From assembly GCA_016125085.1 (NCBI GenBank), contig WGMM01000003.1, forward strand, positions 1-38,140: a stretch of 38,140 nt of DNA, given 5' to 3'. The DNA is from a bacterium (GTDB taxonomy: Bacteria; Planctomycetota; Planctomycetia; Isosphaerales; Isosphaeraceae). The notes beneath the pieces were generated by a model. That model made no database searches, was not told the DNA's origin, and worked only from the letters and a program-made list of their open reading frames with translations. This document shows positions 25,948 through 35,087 of the stretch, piece after piece (positions within the stretch are counted from its first letter, which is position 1; each line of letters opens with the position of its first letter). The translations under genes and the position numbers were made by a program.

Positions 25948-27219
25948 ATGGACATGCTGACCGGCAATCTCGTTCGTGTGCGCACGAGCAAACTGCGAGT
26001 GCTTCCGCTCTATTTGAATCGTGAGAGTGCCGAATGGCTTTCGGTCGCCGAAAGTCTGCTGGAAATCTTCCGTACGGCGGCCGGTTTGACACGGGGCGAG
26101 CTGGAATCGGCGATTGACGACCTGTTCGGCTCGGGGCAGGCGACATTGGCGCATCGCGGCCTGGCACGTGTGCTGGAGGACCGCTCCGAATTCGAAGTCG
26201 TATCGGATGTCGATCCCGAAGTCCTGCGAGACAAGCTGTTCCGTGCCGCAGCTCTTTATCGCACGGCGATCGCCCGCAAACGGGCCGACAGCACGCCGGA
26301 GACCGCCACGGGCGGATTTCGCCGGGAAGCGATTCTGGAGGCCGTGGCGAAAGAGATGGGAATTACGGCGGAACAGGCGGAGACTTCGCTGTTCGCGGAC
26401 CTCAAGGACGAAAACCGGCTGCTCAAGTTCGAAGATATCAGCGCCCAGCGGCTGATTGACCGCTACAACGTGGCTCTGGCTCAGGCCGTGGTTTTACGTG
26501 CCTCGAAATTGCATGTGGAAATCCGCCAGGAGACGCCGGCACGGATTCGCCAGATTTTCCGCATGTTGAAATTCCACCGGTTGTCATTTCAGGCGGGTGG
26601 TGAAGCGAAGGACGGCATCGACCTGACGATCGAAGGGCCGCTGAGCCTGTTTCAATCGACGACGAAATACGGCCTTCAAATGGCATTATGGCTGCCGACT
26701 TTGTTGAATTGCCGCGATTTTCGTATGAATGCCGACTTGCTCTGGGGTGCACGCAAAGAACATCGGACATTTCATTTGAGCCGTGAGGACGGCCTGGTTT
26801 CGCACCTGAGCGATACCGGGGGCTTTCGACCGCCGGAATTCGAAGCATTTGCCGCAAGGTTTCGCCAGATCGCGCCGGATTGGGACCTGGACGATGCCGA
26901 CAAGTTCTTCCGTTTTCGCGGCATCGCCGGCGAGCCGTGCGTGTGGATGCCCGATTTCGTCCTGAAGCATCGTCCCAGCGGATTCGTGGCGCATCTGGAA
27001 ATTCTTGGTTATTGGCGGTCGACCGCGATCGCCGGGCTGATGGACCGGATCAGGACCATTCCCGGGGCATGCCCGATCTGGGCGATCTCCGAAAAGATGC
27101 GGGTGGACGAATCGACCGGTGCCGGGCCGGTGGCGGAATCTGTCGTGCCTTTTCGGGAGATTCCGTCGGCGCCGGATATCCTTGCGGCAGTCGAAAAGGC
27201 AAGGCGCCGTTCGTCTTGA
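25948..27219 (+). CDS. DUF790 (Bax1-like) nuclease
   Basis: A 423-aa protein of the DUF790 family, whose archaeal member Bax1 is an endonuclease that binds XPB and cuts bubble DNA in nucleotide excision repair. The front MLTGNLVRVRTSKLRVLPLYL is the conserved N terminus. The centre has QETPARIRQIFRMLKFHRL and IEGPLSLFQSTTKYGLQMALWLP. The C-terminal PD-(D/E)xK-like centre reads VWMPDFVLKHRPSGFVAHLEILGYW, with the Asp and Glu in the expected order. The open frame begins at GTG 25792, but that part is repeat-derived; I take ATG 25948 (or 25954), which matches the family start. It lies 202 bp behind the helicase on the same strand. Confidence 0.85.
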   Translation: MDMLTGNLVRVRTSKLRVLPLYLNRESAEWLSVAESLLEIFRTAAGLTRGELESAIDDLFGSGQATLAHRGLARVLEDRSEFEVVSDVDPEVLRDKLFRAAALYRTAIARKRADSTPETATGGFRREAILEAVAKEMGITAEQAETSLFADLKDENRLLKFEDISAQRLIDRYNVALAQAVVLRASKLHVEIRQETPARIRQIFRMLKFHRLSFQAGGEAKDGIDLTIEGPLSLFQSTTKYGLQMALWLPTLLNCRDFRMNADLLWGARKEHRTFHLSREDGLVSHLSDTGGFRPPEFEAFAARFRQIAPDWDLDDADKFFRFRGIAGEPCVWMPDFVLKHRPSGFVAHLEILGYWRSTAIAGLMDRIRTIPGACPIWAISEKMRVDESTGAGPVAESVVPFREIPSAPDILAAVEKARRRSS

Positions 27220-27349
27220 ATTCGCCCGGCGGCGGCTATAGCATGAATCGCGCTGATCGATCGAGCGAGTCAAAAAATGGAATCGGCCGAATTCATGGTC
27301 CTTCCGCAAAGGATCGGAAACGCCGGATACCGCATCAGGTGCCAAGCCC

Positions 27350-29719
27350 ATGTCCGATTACGAAAAGCTGGGTGTGTTCTATCTCGGCCGAGAGTATGAC
27401 CCGGCGACGAAGACCGATTCGAAGGCACCGCTGCTTTACGACTCCCGCGACTTGACGACCCACGGCGTTTGCGTGGGCATGACCGGTTCGGGCAAGACGG
27501 GGCTTTGTCTTTCGCTGTTGGAAGAAGCCGCCATCGACGGGATTCCGGCGATCTGCATCGACCCGAAGGGCGACCTGGGCAATCTGCTGCTGACGTTTCC
27601 GGAACTGAAGCCGGAAGACTTCCAGCCCTGGATCGATGCCGAAGAAGCGGGCCGCAAGGGACTTTCGGTCGAGGATCTGGCGAAGAAAACGGCCGAAACC
27701 TGGCGGACGGGGCTGGCCGAGTGGGATCAGCAGCCGGACCGGATCGCGCGGTTCCGCGATGCCGTCGATATCGCCATCTACACGCCCGGCGGTTCGGCCG
27801 GAATCGGGCTCTCGGTTCTCAAATCGATGGACGCCCCGCCGGCGGAAATTCGCGAGAACGCCGAATCGCTGCGTGAGCGGGTCACGGGCAACTGCATGGG
27901 CCTGCTGGCTCTTCTGAAGATCGATGCCGATCCGGTCACCAGCCGGGAATTCCTGCTGCTTTCGACGATTCTGGAAAACGCCTGGGCCGCAGGCAAGTCG
28001 CTGGACCTGGCCGACCTGATCCACCAGATCCAGTCGCCGCCGTTCGACAAAGTCGGCGTCATGAGCCTGGACACGGTCTTCCCGGCCCAGGATCGCTTCC
28101 AGCTCGCCATGAAGATCAACACACTCGTGGCATCGCCCGGCTTCGCCGCCTGGCGCACAGGCGAGCCGCTGGACGTCAAACGCCTGCTGCACACGACCGA
28201 GGGGAAGCCGCGGCTGACGATCATTTCGATCGCGCACTTGTCCGACTCGGAACGCATGTTCTTCGTCACGCTGCTGCTGAACGAAGTGATCGGCTGGATG
28301 AGGGCCCAGCCGGGTACGTCCAGCCTGCGTGCGCTTCTCTATATGGACGAGGTCTTCGGCTACTTCCCGCCGACGGCCAATCCGCCTTCGAAAACGCCGA
28401 TGCTCACGCTGCTCAAACAAGCGCGGGCCTTTGGCCTGGGCGTGGTTCTGGCGACCCAGAACCCGGTCGACCTGGATTACAAGGGCCTTTCGAACTGCGG
28501 CACCTGGTGGATCGGCCGGTTGCAGACCGAGCGGGACAAGGCCCGCGTGCTGGATGGTCTTGAAGGGGCAGCCACGGCGGCTGGCCATGGCTTCAAACGA
28601 TCGGAGATGGACAAGCTCCTCTCGGGCCTGGCCCAGCGCGTGTTCCTGATGAACAACGTGCATGAGGAAAAGCCGGTCCTCTTCCGCACGAGATGGGCAT
28701 TGTCGTTCCTGCGCGGGCCGCTTTCGCGCGTTCAGATTTCGGATCTGATGAAGGCCCGCAAGTCGGGCGAGGCACCGGCCGCCGAATCCGCGAAGGCTTC
28801 AGGCACAGCTGCCACAGGCGAAAAGCGGCCGCTGTTGCCGCCAGATATCGAGGAATACTTCGAACCGCTGCGGAAGGTCGGCTCCGTCGTCTATTCACCG
28901 GCGATCCTGGGTGAAGTGAAAGTCCGGTTCAATAATGCCACCGCCGGAGTCGACCTTTGGGAGACGCTGTCGCTGGTGACGGACCTGAAGAACGAAATGC
29001 CCGACGACCCCTGGGCCGTCGCGGAAACGATGGTGGAAGAAGCGCCTGAGCGGGAGAAAACGCCTGATTCCGAAGCCGGCTTTGCGGCGATGCCGGCTGA
29101 ATTGGCCAAGCCGAAGACCTATTCCGCCCTCGCGACGGCCCTGAAAGACCACGTTTATCGCAATCACGTGCTCAAGTTGTTCAAGTATGCTCCGATGAAG
29201 ATCGTGAGCAAGCCGGGGGAGAGCGAAGGGGACTTTCGTGTGAGGGTGGCGGCGAAAGTCGCCGAACAGCGCGATGCCCAGGTGGACGTGCTCAGGGCTA
29301 AATACTCGGGCAAGCGCAAAACGCTGGAAGACAAGGCGATGCGTGCCCAGCAGAAGCTGGACCGCGAAAAAGCCCAGGCCAGCACGAAGATGATGGACGC
29401 CGCGATTTCGATCGGCTCGACGATCTTCGGCTCGCTCATGGGACGCAAGAAGATCTCCACGACGACCTTGAGCAAGGCGGCCACGGCGGCCAAGACGGCC
29501 ACGAAAGTCGCTGGGCAGAAGCAGGATGTCGCTCATGCCGAAGAATCGCTCGAAGCGATCATGGCTCAGATCACCGAGCTGGACAACCAGCTCGACACCG
29601 AGATCGAAACGCTCAAGGCCTCGGCCAATCCGCAGCTTCTGGAGCTTGAGACCGTCGAATTCTCGCCGAAAAAGACGGATATTCAGGTGGACCGGGTCGC
29701 CCTCTACTGGCGCTGCTGA
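27350..29719 (+). CDS. HerA-like ATPase (FtsK/HerA superfamily)
   Basis: A 789-aa P-loop ATPase of the HerA/DUF853 type, probably a hexameric DNA translocase. Walker A is GMTGSGKTG (43-51), followed by GIPAICIDPKGDLGNLLL. Walker B is LLYMDE (329-334), and the sensor region LATQNPVDLDYKGLSNCGTWWIGRLQ is typical of the family. The C-terminal third is different: an Ala/Lys-rich coiled coil (about 620-680), a short hydrophobic patch MMDAAISIGSTIFGSLMG, a second coiled coil (about 730-765) and a beta-rich end. It may bind DNA or membrane through this tail. It lies 130 bp behind DUF790 in the same direction and converges on the sugar operon. Archaeal HerA partners a NurA nuclease; no NurA is seen here. 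Confidence 0.85.
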   Translation: MSDYEKLGVFYLGREYDPATKTDSKAPLLYDSRDLTTHGVCVGMTGSGKTGLCLSLLEEAAIDGIPAICIDPKGDLGNLLLTFPELKPEDFQPWIDAEEAGRKGLSVEDLAKKTAETWRTGLAEWDQQPDRIARFRDAVDIAIYTPGGSAGIGLSVLKSMDAPPAEIRENAESLRERVTGNCMGLLALLKIDADPVTSREFLLLSTILENAWAAGKSLDLADLIHQIQSPPFDKVGVMSLDTVFPAQDRFQLAMKINTLVASPGFAAWRTGEPLDVKRLLHTTEGKPRLTIISIAHLSDSERMFFVTLLLNEVIGWMRAQPGTSSLRALLYMDEVFGYFPPTANPPSKTPMLTLLKQARAFGLGVVLATQNPVDLDYKGLSNCGTWWIGRLQTERDKARVLDGLEGAATAAGHGFKRSEMDKLLSGLAQRVFLMNNVHEEKPVLFRTRWALSFLRGPLSRVQISDLMKARKSGEAPAAESAKASGTAATGEKRPLLPPDIEEYFEPLRKVGSVVYSPAILGEVKVRFNNATAGVDLWETLSLVTDLKNEMPDDPWAVAETMVEEAPEREKTPDSEAGFAAMPAELAKPKTYSALATALKDHVYRNHVLKLFKYAPMKIVSKPGESEGDFRVRVAAKVAEQRDAQVDVLRAKYSGKRKTLEDKAMRAQQKLDREKAQASTKMMDAAISIGSTIFGSLMGRKKISTTTLSKAATAAKTATKVAGQKQDVAHAEESLEAIMAQITELDNQLDTEIETLKASANPQLLELETVEFSPKKTDIQVDRVALYWRC

Positions 29720-29741
29720 TCGCGGGCGAAGTTGATGAAAG

Positions 29742-30590
29742 TCAGTCGGGCAGGGCGTAGAACGCCTTGCCCGTGCGGGCGAAGATGGCCGATTTTTCCG
29801 AATCGGTCAATCCCGCAAGATTCGATTCCAGGGCGTCGTGCAATTGTCCGTAGCTGGCGGCGAGTTCGCACACGGGCCAGTCCGATCCGTACATCAGCCT
29901 GTCGGGGCCGAAGACTTCGAGGGCTTCGTCGATGTAGGGCTTCAGGTCGGCGGGCGACCAGTTCGCCCAGTCGGCTTCGGTGACCATGCCGGAGAGCTTG
30001 CAGAAGACGTTCGGAAATGCGCCGCAGGCGGCGAAGCCTTCGCGCCAGGCCGAGAACCCCCCATGGGCGATCGCGGGTTTGGCCAGGTGGTCGATGACCA
30101 TCTTCAGTTGCGGCATGCGCCGGGCCAGCGTGGGCACGTGTTTCAGGTGCTTGACGAAGATCAATACGTCGAACGGCACGCCGGCCTTTTCGAGCGTGGC
30201 CAGGCCGCGAAGAATATCGGGACGGATGAGGAAGTCATCGTCCGGCTCGTCCTGAACGACGTGCCGCACGCCGACGAATCGAGAGTGCTGACGCATGCGG
30301 GCCAGTTGATCGCCACAATCGGGCGAGGCCAGATCGACCCAGCCGACGACACCTTTGACGAAGGCGTTGTCGCGACACATCTCCAGCACCCAGAGATTCT
30401 CGGCGAGATCATGCTGGGTCTGGACGAAGATCGAACCTTCGGTGCCGTGGGCGTCCAGATGGGGCTTCAGGTCGGCGGGCAGGTAATCGCGGCGGATCCT
30501 GGCCAGTTTCGGATCGTCGAGCCATCGATAGTCGAATGGCTGCGAGAGCTGCCAGAAGTGCTGATGGGCGTCTAGCTTGGCGATGGACAT
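29742..30590 (-). CDS. Amidohydrolase, L-fuconolactonase-like (COG3618)
   Basis: A 282-aa TIM-barrel hydrolase, last gene of the six-gene operon. Metal-binding DAHQHFW lies at residues 8-14; MVIDHLAKP and YGSDWPV supply the further His and Asp ligands. The sequence GVVGWVDLASP followed by FVGVRHVVQDEPDDDFL is characteristic of the L-fucono-1,5-lactonase/2-pyrone-4,6-dicarboxylate lactonase group. In oxidative L-fucose breakdown it would open the lactone made by the dehydrogenase to L-fuconate. The FucU gene ends 39 bp upstream. Rhamnonolactone or galactonolactone are alternative substrates. Confidence 0.85.
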   Translation of the reverse strand: MSIAKLDAHQHFWQLSQPFDYRWLDDPKLARIRRDYLPADLKPHLDAHGTEGSIFVQTQHDLAENLWVLEMCRDNAFVKGVVGWVDLASPDCGDQLARMRQHSRFVGVRHVVQDEPDDDFLIRPDILRGLATLEKAGVPFDVLIFVKHLKHVPTLARRMPQLKMVIDHLAKPAIAHGGFSAWREGFAACGAFPNVFCKLSGMVTEADWANWSPADLKPYIDEALEVFGPDRLMYGSDWPVCELAASYGQLHDALESNLAGLTDSEKSAIFARTGKAFYALPD

Positions 30591-30629
30591 CGTGAAGTAC
30601 GATTCCGAAATGGTTGATTGAGCGATGCC

Positions 30630-31076
30630 TTACGCCATGCGGACGCCGATGGAGAGCAGCAGGTTGGCATAGCGCTGACGGTCGCCGGTCTGGACGGTCA
30701 GGATATGGTCGGACGTGGCGACGGCGTCGTAAAAGCCCCATTTGTCGATGGGCGTGAGTTTCAGGTTCAGGCCGGCCTCGGCGATGACGGTGCGGTAATC
30801 GTCCCAGACGGGCGGGTCGGAATCGAGGGCGTAGGGGTCGTCGGACGTGTACTGCATGGTGAAGATTTCGTCGATCGGCACGGCCGAGAGGATCGCCTGC
30901 AGAACCTGGGCGCAGTTGACGACGCCGGGCATAAGGTTCAGATTGACGATTTCGGCATGGGGGCCTTTTTTCGAAGAAACGGGGTAATTGCCGTCGGCGA
31001 TGAGGATTTTGGCGTGGTGGCCGGCTTTGCCGAGGATGGCGTTGATCTGGGGGTGGATCAGCTGGTGGTTGAGCAT
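30630..31076 (-). CDS. fucU: L-fucose mutarotase family protein (RbsD/FucU)
   Basis: A 148-aa protein of the RbsD/FucU family, which equilibrates sugar anomers. Family blocks seen are LGKAGHHAKILIADGNYPVSS with the catalytic His, LMPGVVNCAQVLQAIL, and YTSDDPYALD. FucU acts on L-fucose, RbsD on D-ribose; the RbsD/FucU split by eye is uncertain, but the lactonase and reductases next to it favour L-fucose. It is the fifth gene of the operon, 36 bp after the isomerase and 39 bp before the lactonase. Confidence 0.88.
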   Translation of the reverse strand: MLNHQLIHPQINAILGKAGHHAKILIADGNYPVSSKKGPHAEIVNLNLMPGVVNCAQVLQAILSAVPIDEIFTMQYTSDDPYALDSDPPVWDDYRTVIAEAGLNLKLTPIDKWGFYDAVATSDHILTVQTGDRQRYANLLLSIGVRMA

Positions 31077-31112
31077 GGTCGAAGGTCTCGGAATGTGTGA
31101 TTCAGGATCGAT

Positions 31113-31925
31113 TCAGTCGCGGAAGTGCTTGCGGAAGCTCTTGATCGTCTGGGCCGCGGCTTCGTCGGAACTTGGCAGGGGCAGGGCCTCGGCCGAGAGA
31201 AATCCGTCGTAGCCGATGGCCTTGAGCGCTTTGGCGACGGCGGCCAGATCGATGTGCCCGTTGCCCGCGGGTCGGCGGTTCGAATCGACGTAATGGACGT
31301 GGCCGATGGCCGAACTGCCGCGTTTGATCGCCTGGGCGATGTCCGACTCTTCGATATTCATGTGGAACAGGTCGGCCAGAAGGCGAACGTGTTTCGTCGA
31401 AAGCTGAGAGAGCAGGTAAAGACCGCCGCCGACGGTGTTCACGAAGTTGGTTTCGTAGCGGTTGAGCGGCTCGAAGATCAGCGGCTGACCGAGCGCGCCG
31501 GCGAATTCGCCGAGTTCCTCAAGCGCTTCCTTCAGGTAGTGGGTTTCGATGTCGCGGTCTTCGACCCATCGGCCCTGCATGGAACCGATGATCGCCGGGG
31601 CCTTGAAGGCGGCGCCGGCTTCGACGATCGATTTGACGAAGTCGATGGCCTTGCGGCGGATTGTGGCGTCGGGCGAAGTGAGCGTGAGCTTGTGCTTCAC
31701 CCAGCCCGCGCCGGTGCCGACTGCGGCCAGGGCCAGGCCGTTGTCGTCCAGTGCCTGGGCAACTTCGGGCGAGTCGATCGTGTCGGCATCCGGGGCGAAG
31801 ATTTCGACGGCGTCGAATCCGAGTTCACGTGCCTTGTCGCAGGCGGCGGGAAGCTGATCCCAGAAGACGAACGGGCCGCCCCTGGCTTCGGGTAAGAGAC
31901 TGATGGTGACGGCGCTGCGGATCAT
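31113..31925 (-). CDS. Sugar phosphate isomerase/epimerase, TIM barrel
   Basis: A 270-aa xylose-isomerase-like TIM-barrel protein (AP endonuclease 2 fold). Metal ligands fit a 3-epimerase/isomerase: Glu in PLIFEPLNRYETNF, Asp-His in LLADLFHMNIEE, His in GHVHYVDSNRRPAG and Glu in FLSAEALPLP. Members include tagatose/psicose 3-epimerases and hydroxypyruvate isomerases. The start at 31925 has AGGAGCCC about 10 nt upstream. In this operon it may convert a keto-intermediate made by the neighbouring oxidoreductases; the substrate is not known. Confidence 0.82.
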   Translation of the reverse strand: MIRSAVTISLLPEARGGPFVFWDQLPAACDKARELGFDAVEIFAPDADTIDSPEVAQALDDNGLALAAVGTGAGWVKHKLTLTSPDATIRRKAIDFVKSIVEAGAAFKAPAIIGSMQGRWVEDRDIETHYLKEALEELGEFAGALGQPLIFEPLNRYETNFVNTVGGGLYLLSQLSTKHVRLLADLFHMNIEESDIAQAIKRGSSAIGHVHYVDSNRRPAGNGHIDLAAVAKALKAIGYDGFLSAEALPLPSSDEAAAQTIKSFRKHFRD

Positions 31926-31948
31926 GGCGAAAGGGCTCCTGCGCGGCT

Positions 31949-33082
31949 TCAGCCGGGCAGCCTGGTATTCAGGACTTCAGTCAGGCGGGCGGGCGGTTTG
32001 CCGAAGATGGCGGCGTATTCCTCGACAGTCGGGGCGATACGGACTTTCAGCTTGGCTTCGTGATTCAGCGTGATGTTCTTCAGCAGGTGTTGCTGGAACG
32101 GGTTGCGGAAGCGGTCGAATGTCATGTCAGCGAACTCTGCCAGGCCACTGACGCGGGGCACCAGGGCCGGCACGATTTCCTCGAAGACGACGTCGCGGCA
32201 CCAGCGGTTGGCGGCCTTGTCGGCCATCACTTCCTGCACGGTTTCGAAGCCCTTGCCGTAGAACTTCGCGACCATGCAGGAATGCACGGCATTGAGGATG
32301 CGAACCTTGCGTAGGAAGAATGGGGCGAGATCGTCGACGACGTGAATGAACGGATTGGAGAACAGCGGCGGCTCGCCCCGGGCTGGCCGTTCGATCGCCA
32401 GCAGGGCGTAAGGCTCGACGGCGATGAGCATTTTGTCCTGCTGGGCCAGGGGGTGCTCCGCCGGACCGTCGGTGATGATGCAGTCGACCAGGTTGTTCAG
32501 CCACCAGCAGGAACCGGTGATCCAGCTCAAAAACTCCGGCGGGCAGTTCCAGGCCTTCGCCTGAGCCACGACCAGTTCGCTGACCTTGTCGGCATTGCGC
32601 TCGATCAGTTCGCAGGGCAGGATCACCAGCGGCGCACCGCCAGCCTGATATCGGGCCCACAAAACCGCCGCGAGCTTGCCGGGCAGCGATTTCGGAGGGG
32701 CATCGTCGATTTTGTCGGTGCCGTCGGTCTCGTAGCCGGCTTCCGTCGCGTTCGTGACGATGTATTTCAGGTCCGGGCTGGTGGCGACTTTGAGAATCTC
32801 GGCCCAGTTTTCCGAAGCCACGAGCGCCCGGCTGACGCTTTCGATCCGGATCGGCCGGTCGACGATCTCGCCGTCTTCGACACCGCGATAAAGTGCGTGA
32901 TAAATGCCGTTCTGGCTGGCCAGGATGTCGGCGCGTGAGCCGGGCGTCGATTGCACGATCACGATCCGCCCGACGTTCTGGCCTTCCTGGTTCGCCATGT
33001 GGACGAACCGGTCGAAGAAGCCGCGAAGGAACCGGCCGGCGCCGAATTGCAGAATGGTTTCAGGCAGTTGGCTCATGGTCAA
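31949..33082 (-). CDS. Tagaturonate reductase-like protein (mannitol dehydrogenase family)
   Basis: A 377-aa NAD-dependent polyol/uronate dehydrogenase of the mannitol-dehydrogenase/UxaB family. The dinucleotide fold is LQFGAGRFLRGFFDRF; the catalytic region has KVRILNAVHS (KxxxxNxxH) with the Lys that acts as general base. GSCWWLNNLVDCIITDGP and VEPYALLAIE are family blocks. UxaB reduces D-tagaturonate to D-altronate in galacturonate use. The substrate here could be a fuconate- or altronate-like acid. Two starts are possible: TTG 33082, with AGGAAGGAAC at ideal spacing, or ATG 33076; the spacing favours TTG. Confidence 0.82.
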   Translation of the reverse strand: MTMSQLPETILQFGAGRFLRGFFDRFVHMANQEGQNVGRIVIVQSTPGSRADILASQNGIYHALYRGVEDGEIVDRPIRIESVSRALVASENWAEILKVATSPDLKYIVTNATEAGYETDGTDKIDDAPPKSLPGKLAAVLWARYQAGGAPLVILPCELIERNADKVSELVVAQAKAWNCPPEFLSWITGSCWWLNNLVDCIITDGPAEHPLAQQDKMLIAVEPYALLAIERPARGEPPLFSNPFIHVVDDLAPFFLRKVRILNAVHSCMVAKFYGKGFETVQEVMADKAANRWCRDVVFEEIVPALVPRVSGLAEFADMTFDRFRNPFQQHLLKNITLNHEAKLKVRIAPTVEEYAAIFGKPPARLTEVLNTRLPG

Positions 33083-33098
33083 TGAAGTTCCTTCCTGT

Positions 33099-34124
33099 TC
33101 AGACGCCGATGTCGATGATGGCCTTGATCGCGCCGGAGTCCGGGCGGACCAGGTTCGGGAATTCGCCGATGACGTCGTCGAAGCCGATGCGATGGGTGAT
33201 CCAGGGCCGGGTGTCGATCTTGCCCGCTTCGATCAGGTCGATGATCCTGCGGAAATCGCCGGGCAGGGCATTTCGCGAGCACAGCAGGGTGCCTTCCGGC
33301 CGATGGAAAACCGGATGGGCGAACGATACGGTATCCGTCGTGATGCCGACATAAACCAGCCTGCCGCCGCCGTGGGCGACCAGTTCGAAGCCCCGCTGCA
33401 TGCTGCCGGAGTGCCCTGTGGCGTCGATGACGACGTCGGGCAAATGCCCGCTCCCGAAGGCTTTCAGATTCTCGGCCAGTTTGTCGTCGGCCATGATGGT
33501 CGACTCCACGCCCATCCGATCGCGGCAAAAGGCGAGGCGGGAAGCGTTGACGTCAACCACCGAGAACCGCGCGCCGGTGAGTTTGACGAATTCGATGACC
33601 GAAAGGCCGATCGGGCCCGCGCCGATGACGGCTACGACATCTTCCGGCGTGATCGCCGCCCGGGCCACGGCGTGGCAGCCGATCGCAAGGGTTTCGACCA
33701 GGGCGAGTTGCTCGAAGTCGAGCGATTTCGACACGTGCAGCTTGCGGGCCGCGATCGTGAACAGGGGCGTCAGGCCGCCATCGCAATGCACGCCCAGCGT
33801 CTGGTTCGATTCGCAGCAATTCGTGAAACCACGCTTGCATGCATGGCATTGACGGCAGTTGATGTAGGGTTCGATCGAGCAACGATCGCCGACTTTCACG
33901 CCGGTGACTTCGGAACCGACGGCGACGACCTCGACGCCCAGCTCATGGCCGGGAATCCGCGGATAGCTGAAAAACGGCATCTTGCCGAGATATCCCGATA
34001 GATCCGTGCCGCAGATGCCCATCCGGTGCACGCGGACGACGGCGTCTTCAGGCCCCGGGGCGGGCGGCTCGGCGATGTCGACGCGTTGCCAGACTTTGGG
34101 TGATTCGAGTCGGAGAGCTTTCAT
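33099..34124 (-). CDS. Zinc-dependent alcohol dehydrogenase (sorbitol DH-like)
   Basis: A 341-aa medium-chain dehydrogenase. Catalytic zinc ligands sit in GICGTDL (Cys38) and PRIPGHELGVEV (His, Glu). Structural zinc cysteines are in CRQCHACKRGFTNCC. The NAD-binding fold is VAVIGAGPIGLSVIEFVKL. Homologues oxidise sugar acids or polyols such as L-idonate, galactitol 1-phosphate or L-threonine. In this operon it is a candidate for 2-keto-3-deoxy-L-fuconate dehydrogenase or a related sugar-acid oxidation (inference). It lies 9 bp behind the aldo/keto reductase and 16 bp ahead of the UxaB-like gene. Confidence 0.85.
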   Translation of the reverse strand: MKALRLESPKVWQRVDIAEPPAPGPEDAVVRVHRMGICGTDLSGYLGKMPFFSYPRIPGHELGVEVVAVGSEVTGVKVGDRCSIEPYINCRQCHACKRGFTNCCESNQTLGVHCDGGLTPLFTIAARKLHVSKSLDFEQLALVETLAIGCHAVARAAITPEDVVAVIGAGPIGLSVIEFVKLTGARFSVVDVNASRLAFCRDRMGVESTIMADDKLAENLKAFGSGHLPDVVIDATGHSGSMQRGFELVAHGGGRLVYVGITTDTVSFAHPVFHRPEGTLLCSRNALPGDFRRIIDLIEAGKIDTRPWITHRIGFDDVIGEFPNLVRPDSGAIKAIIDIGV

Positions 34125-34133
34125 CGAACGTAC

Positions 34134-35087
34134 TCAGTCGAGGAACGATTTCGGATCGTCGTTGTTTTCAGGCAGGCCCTCGATGTGGAACCAGTCGTGG
34201 ACGGGCCTGAGGATCTCGAGGACTTGATCGAGCAGGGCCGAATCGATCGGCTTCTCGACCCATTCGGCCCACTTGCGCACATTGGCCGGATTCGCGGAGC
34301 CGACGATGCAGGTGGCCAGGCTTTCGGCCGCTACGGAGAACTGCAGGGCCAGTTGGGCGATATCCACACCGTTTTCTCGGCATACCCGTGCGGCATCGGC
34401 CGCGGCGGCACGCACTTTAGGAGTGGACTTGTGCCAGGCGGGCAGGGGGGCGTCCGTCAGGAGCCGGGCTGCGAAGGGGGCGGCATTCATAATGCCGACA
34501 CCGCGCGAGTTCAGATAGGGCACCAGCCCCCCGAGCATCGTGTTCTGGAGCGTGTAGTGGTTATAGGAAAGGATCACGTCGAGATCGGTCCGTTCCAGAA
34601 CGTAACGGAAGATCTTCATCGGATAACCGCTGATGCCGATGAATCGCACCTTGCCGGACTGCTGGATCTTTCGCAGGGCCGGGATGGTTTCGTCGACGAT
34701 CTGCCGCATGTCGACGAATTCGATGTCGTGACACAGCACGATGTCGAGGTGCTCCACACCCATCCGGTGCAGGCTGACATCGACGCTTTCGACGACTCGC
34801 CGGGCTGAGAAATCGAAGTGATTGACGTCGTAACGGCCCAGCTTGGTGCCGAGCAGGTAGGAATCGCGGGGGACGTCGCGCAGGGCGATACCCAGCAGGC
34901 ATTCGCTGAGGCCACGGCCGTAGTAGGGCGATGTGTCGATGAAGTTCATCCCCAGGTCGAGCGCTGTTCGTACGCTTCGAAGGGCTTCGCCGGGATCGAC
35001 CTGGCGGAATTCCTGGCCCAGCGAACTGGCGCCGAAACTGAGAACGGGCAGCTGAAGGCCGGTGTTGCCGAGTGGGCGGCGCTGCAT
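34134..35087 (-). CDS. Aldo/keto reductase, L-fucose/L-galactose dehydrogenase-like
   Basis: First gene of the operon, 317 aa. The AKR tetrad is visible: Asp and Tyr in MNFIDTSPYYGRGLSE, Lys in LGTKLGR, His in IVLCHDIE. GNTGLQLPVLSFGASSLG is the usual first strand. The group includes L-fucose and L-galactose dehydrogenases that oxidise the C1 of the sugar to the lactone, consistent with FucU and the lactonase downstream. The start at ATG 35087 has GGAACC upstream; the frame continues to 35234 without homology. Confidence 0.85.
   Translation of the reverse strand: MQRRPLGNTGLQLPVLSFGASSLGQEFRQVDPGEALRSVRTALDLGMNFIDTSPYYGRGLSECLLGIALRDVPRDSYLLGTKLGRYDVNHFDFSARRVVESVDVSLHRMGVEHLDIVLCHDIEFVDMRQIVDETIPALRKIQQSGKVRFIGISGYPMKIFRYVLERTDLDVILSYNHYTLQNTMLGGLVPYLNSRGVGIMNAAPFAARLLTDAPLPAWHKSTPKVRAAAADAARVCRENGVDIAQLALQFSVAAESLATCIVGSANPANVRKWAEWVEKPIDSALLDQVLEILRPVHDWFHIEGLPENNDDPKSFLD

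Noticed and set aside
27335..28663. Minus-strand open frame opposite the HerA-like gene
   Set aside because: Antisense shadow of a P-loop ATPase.
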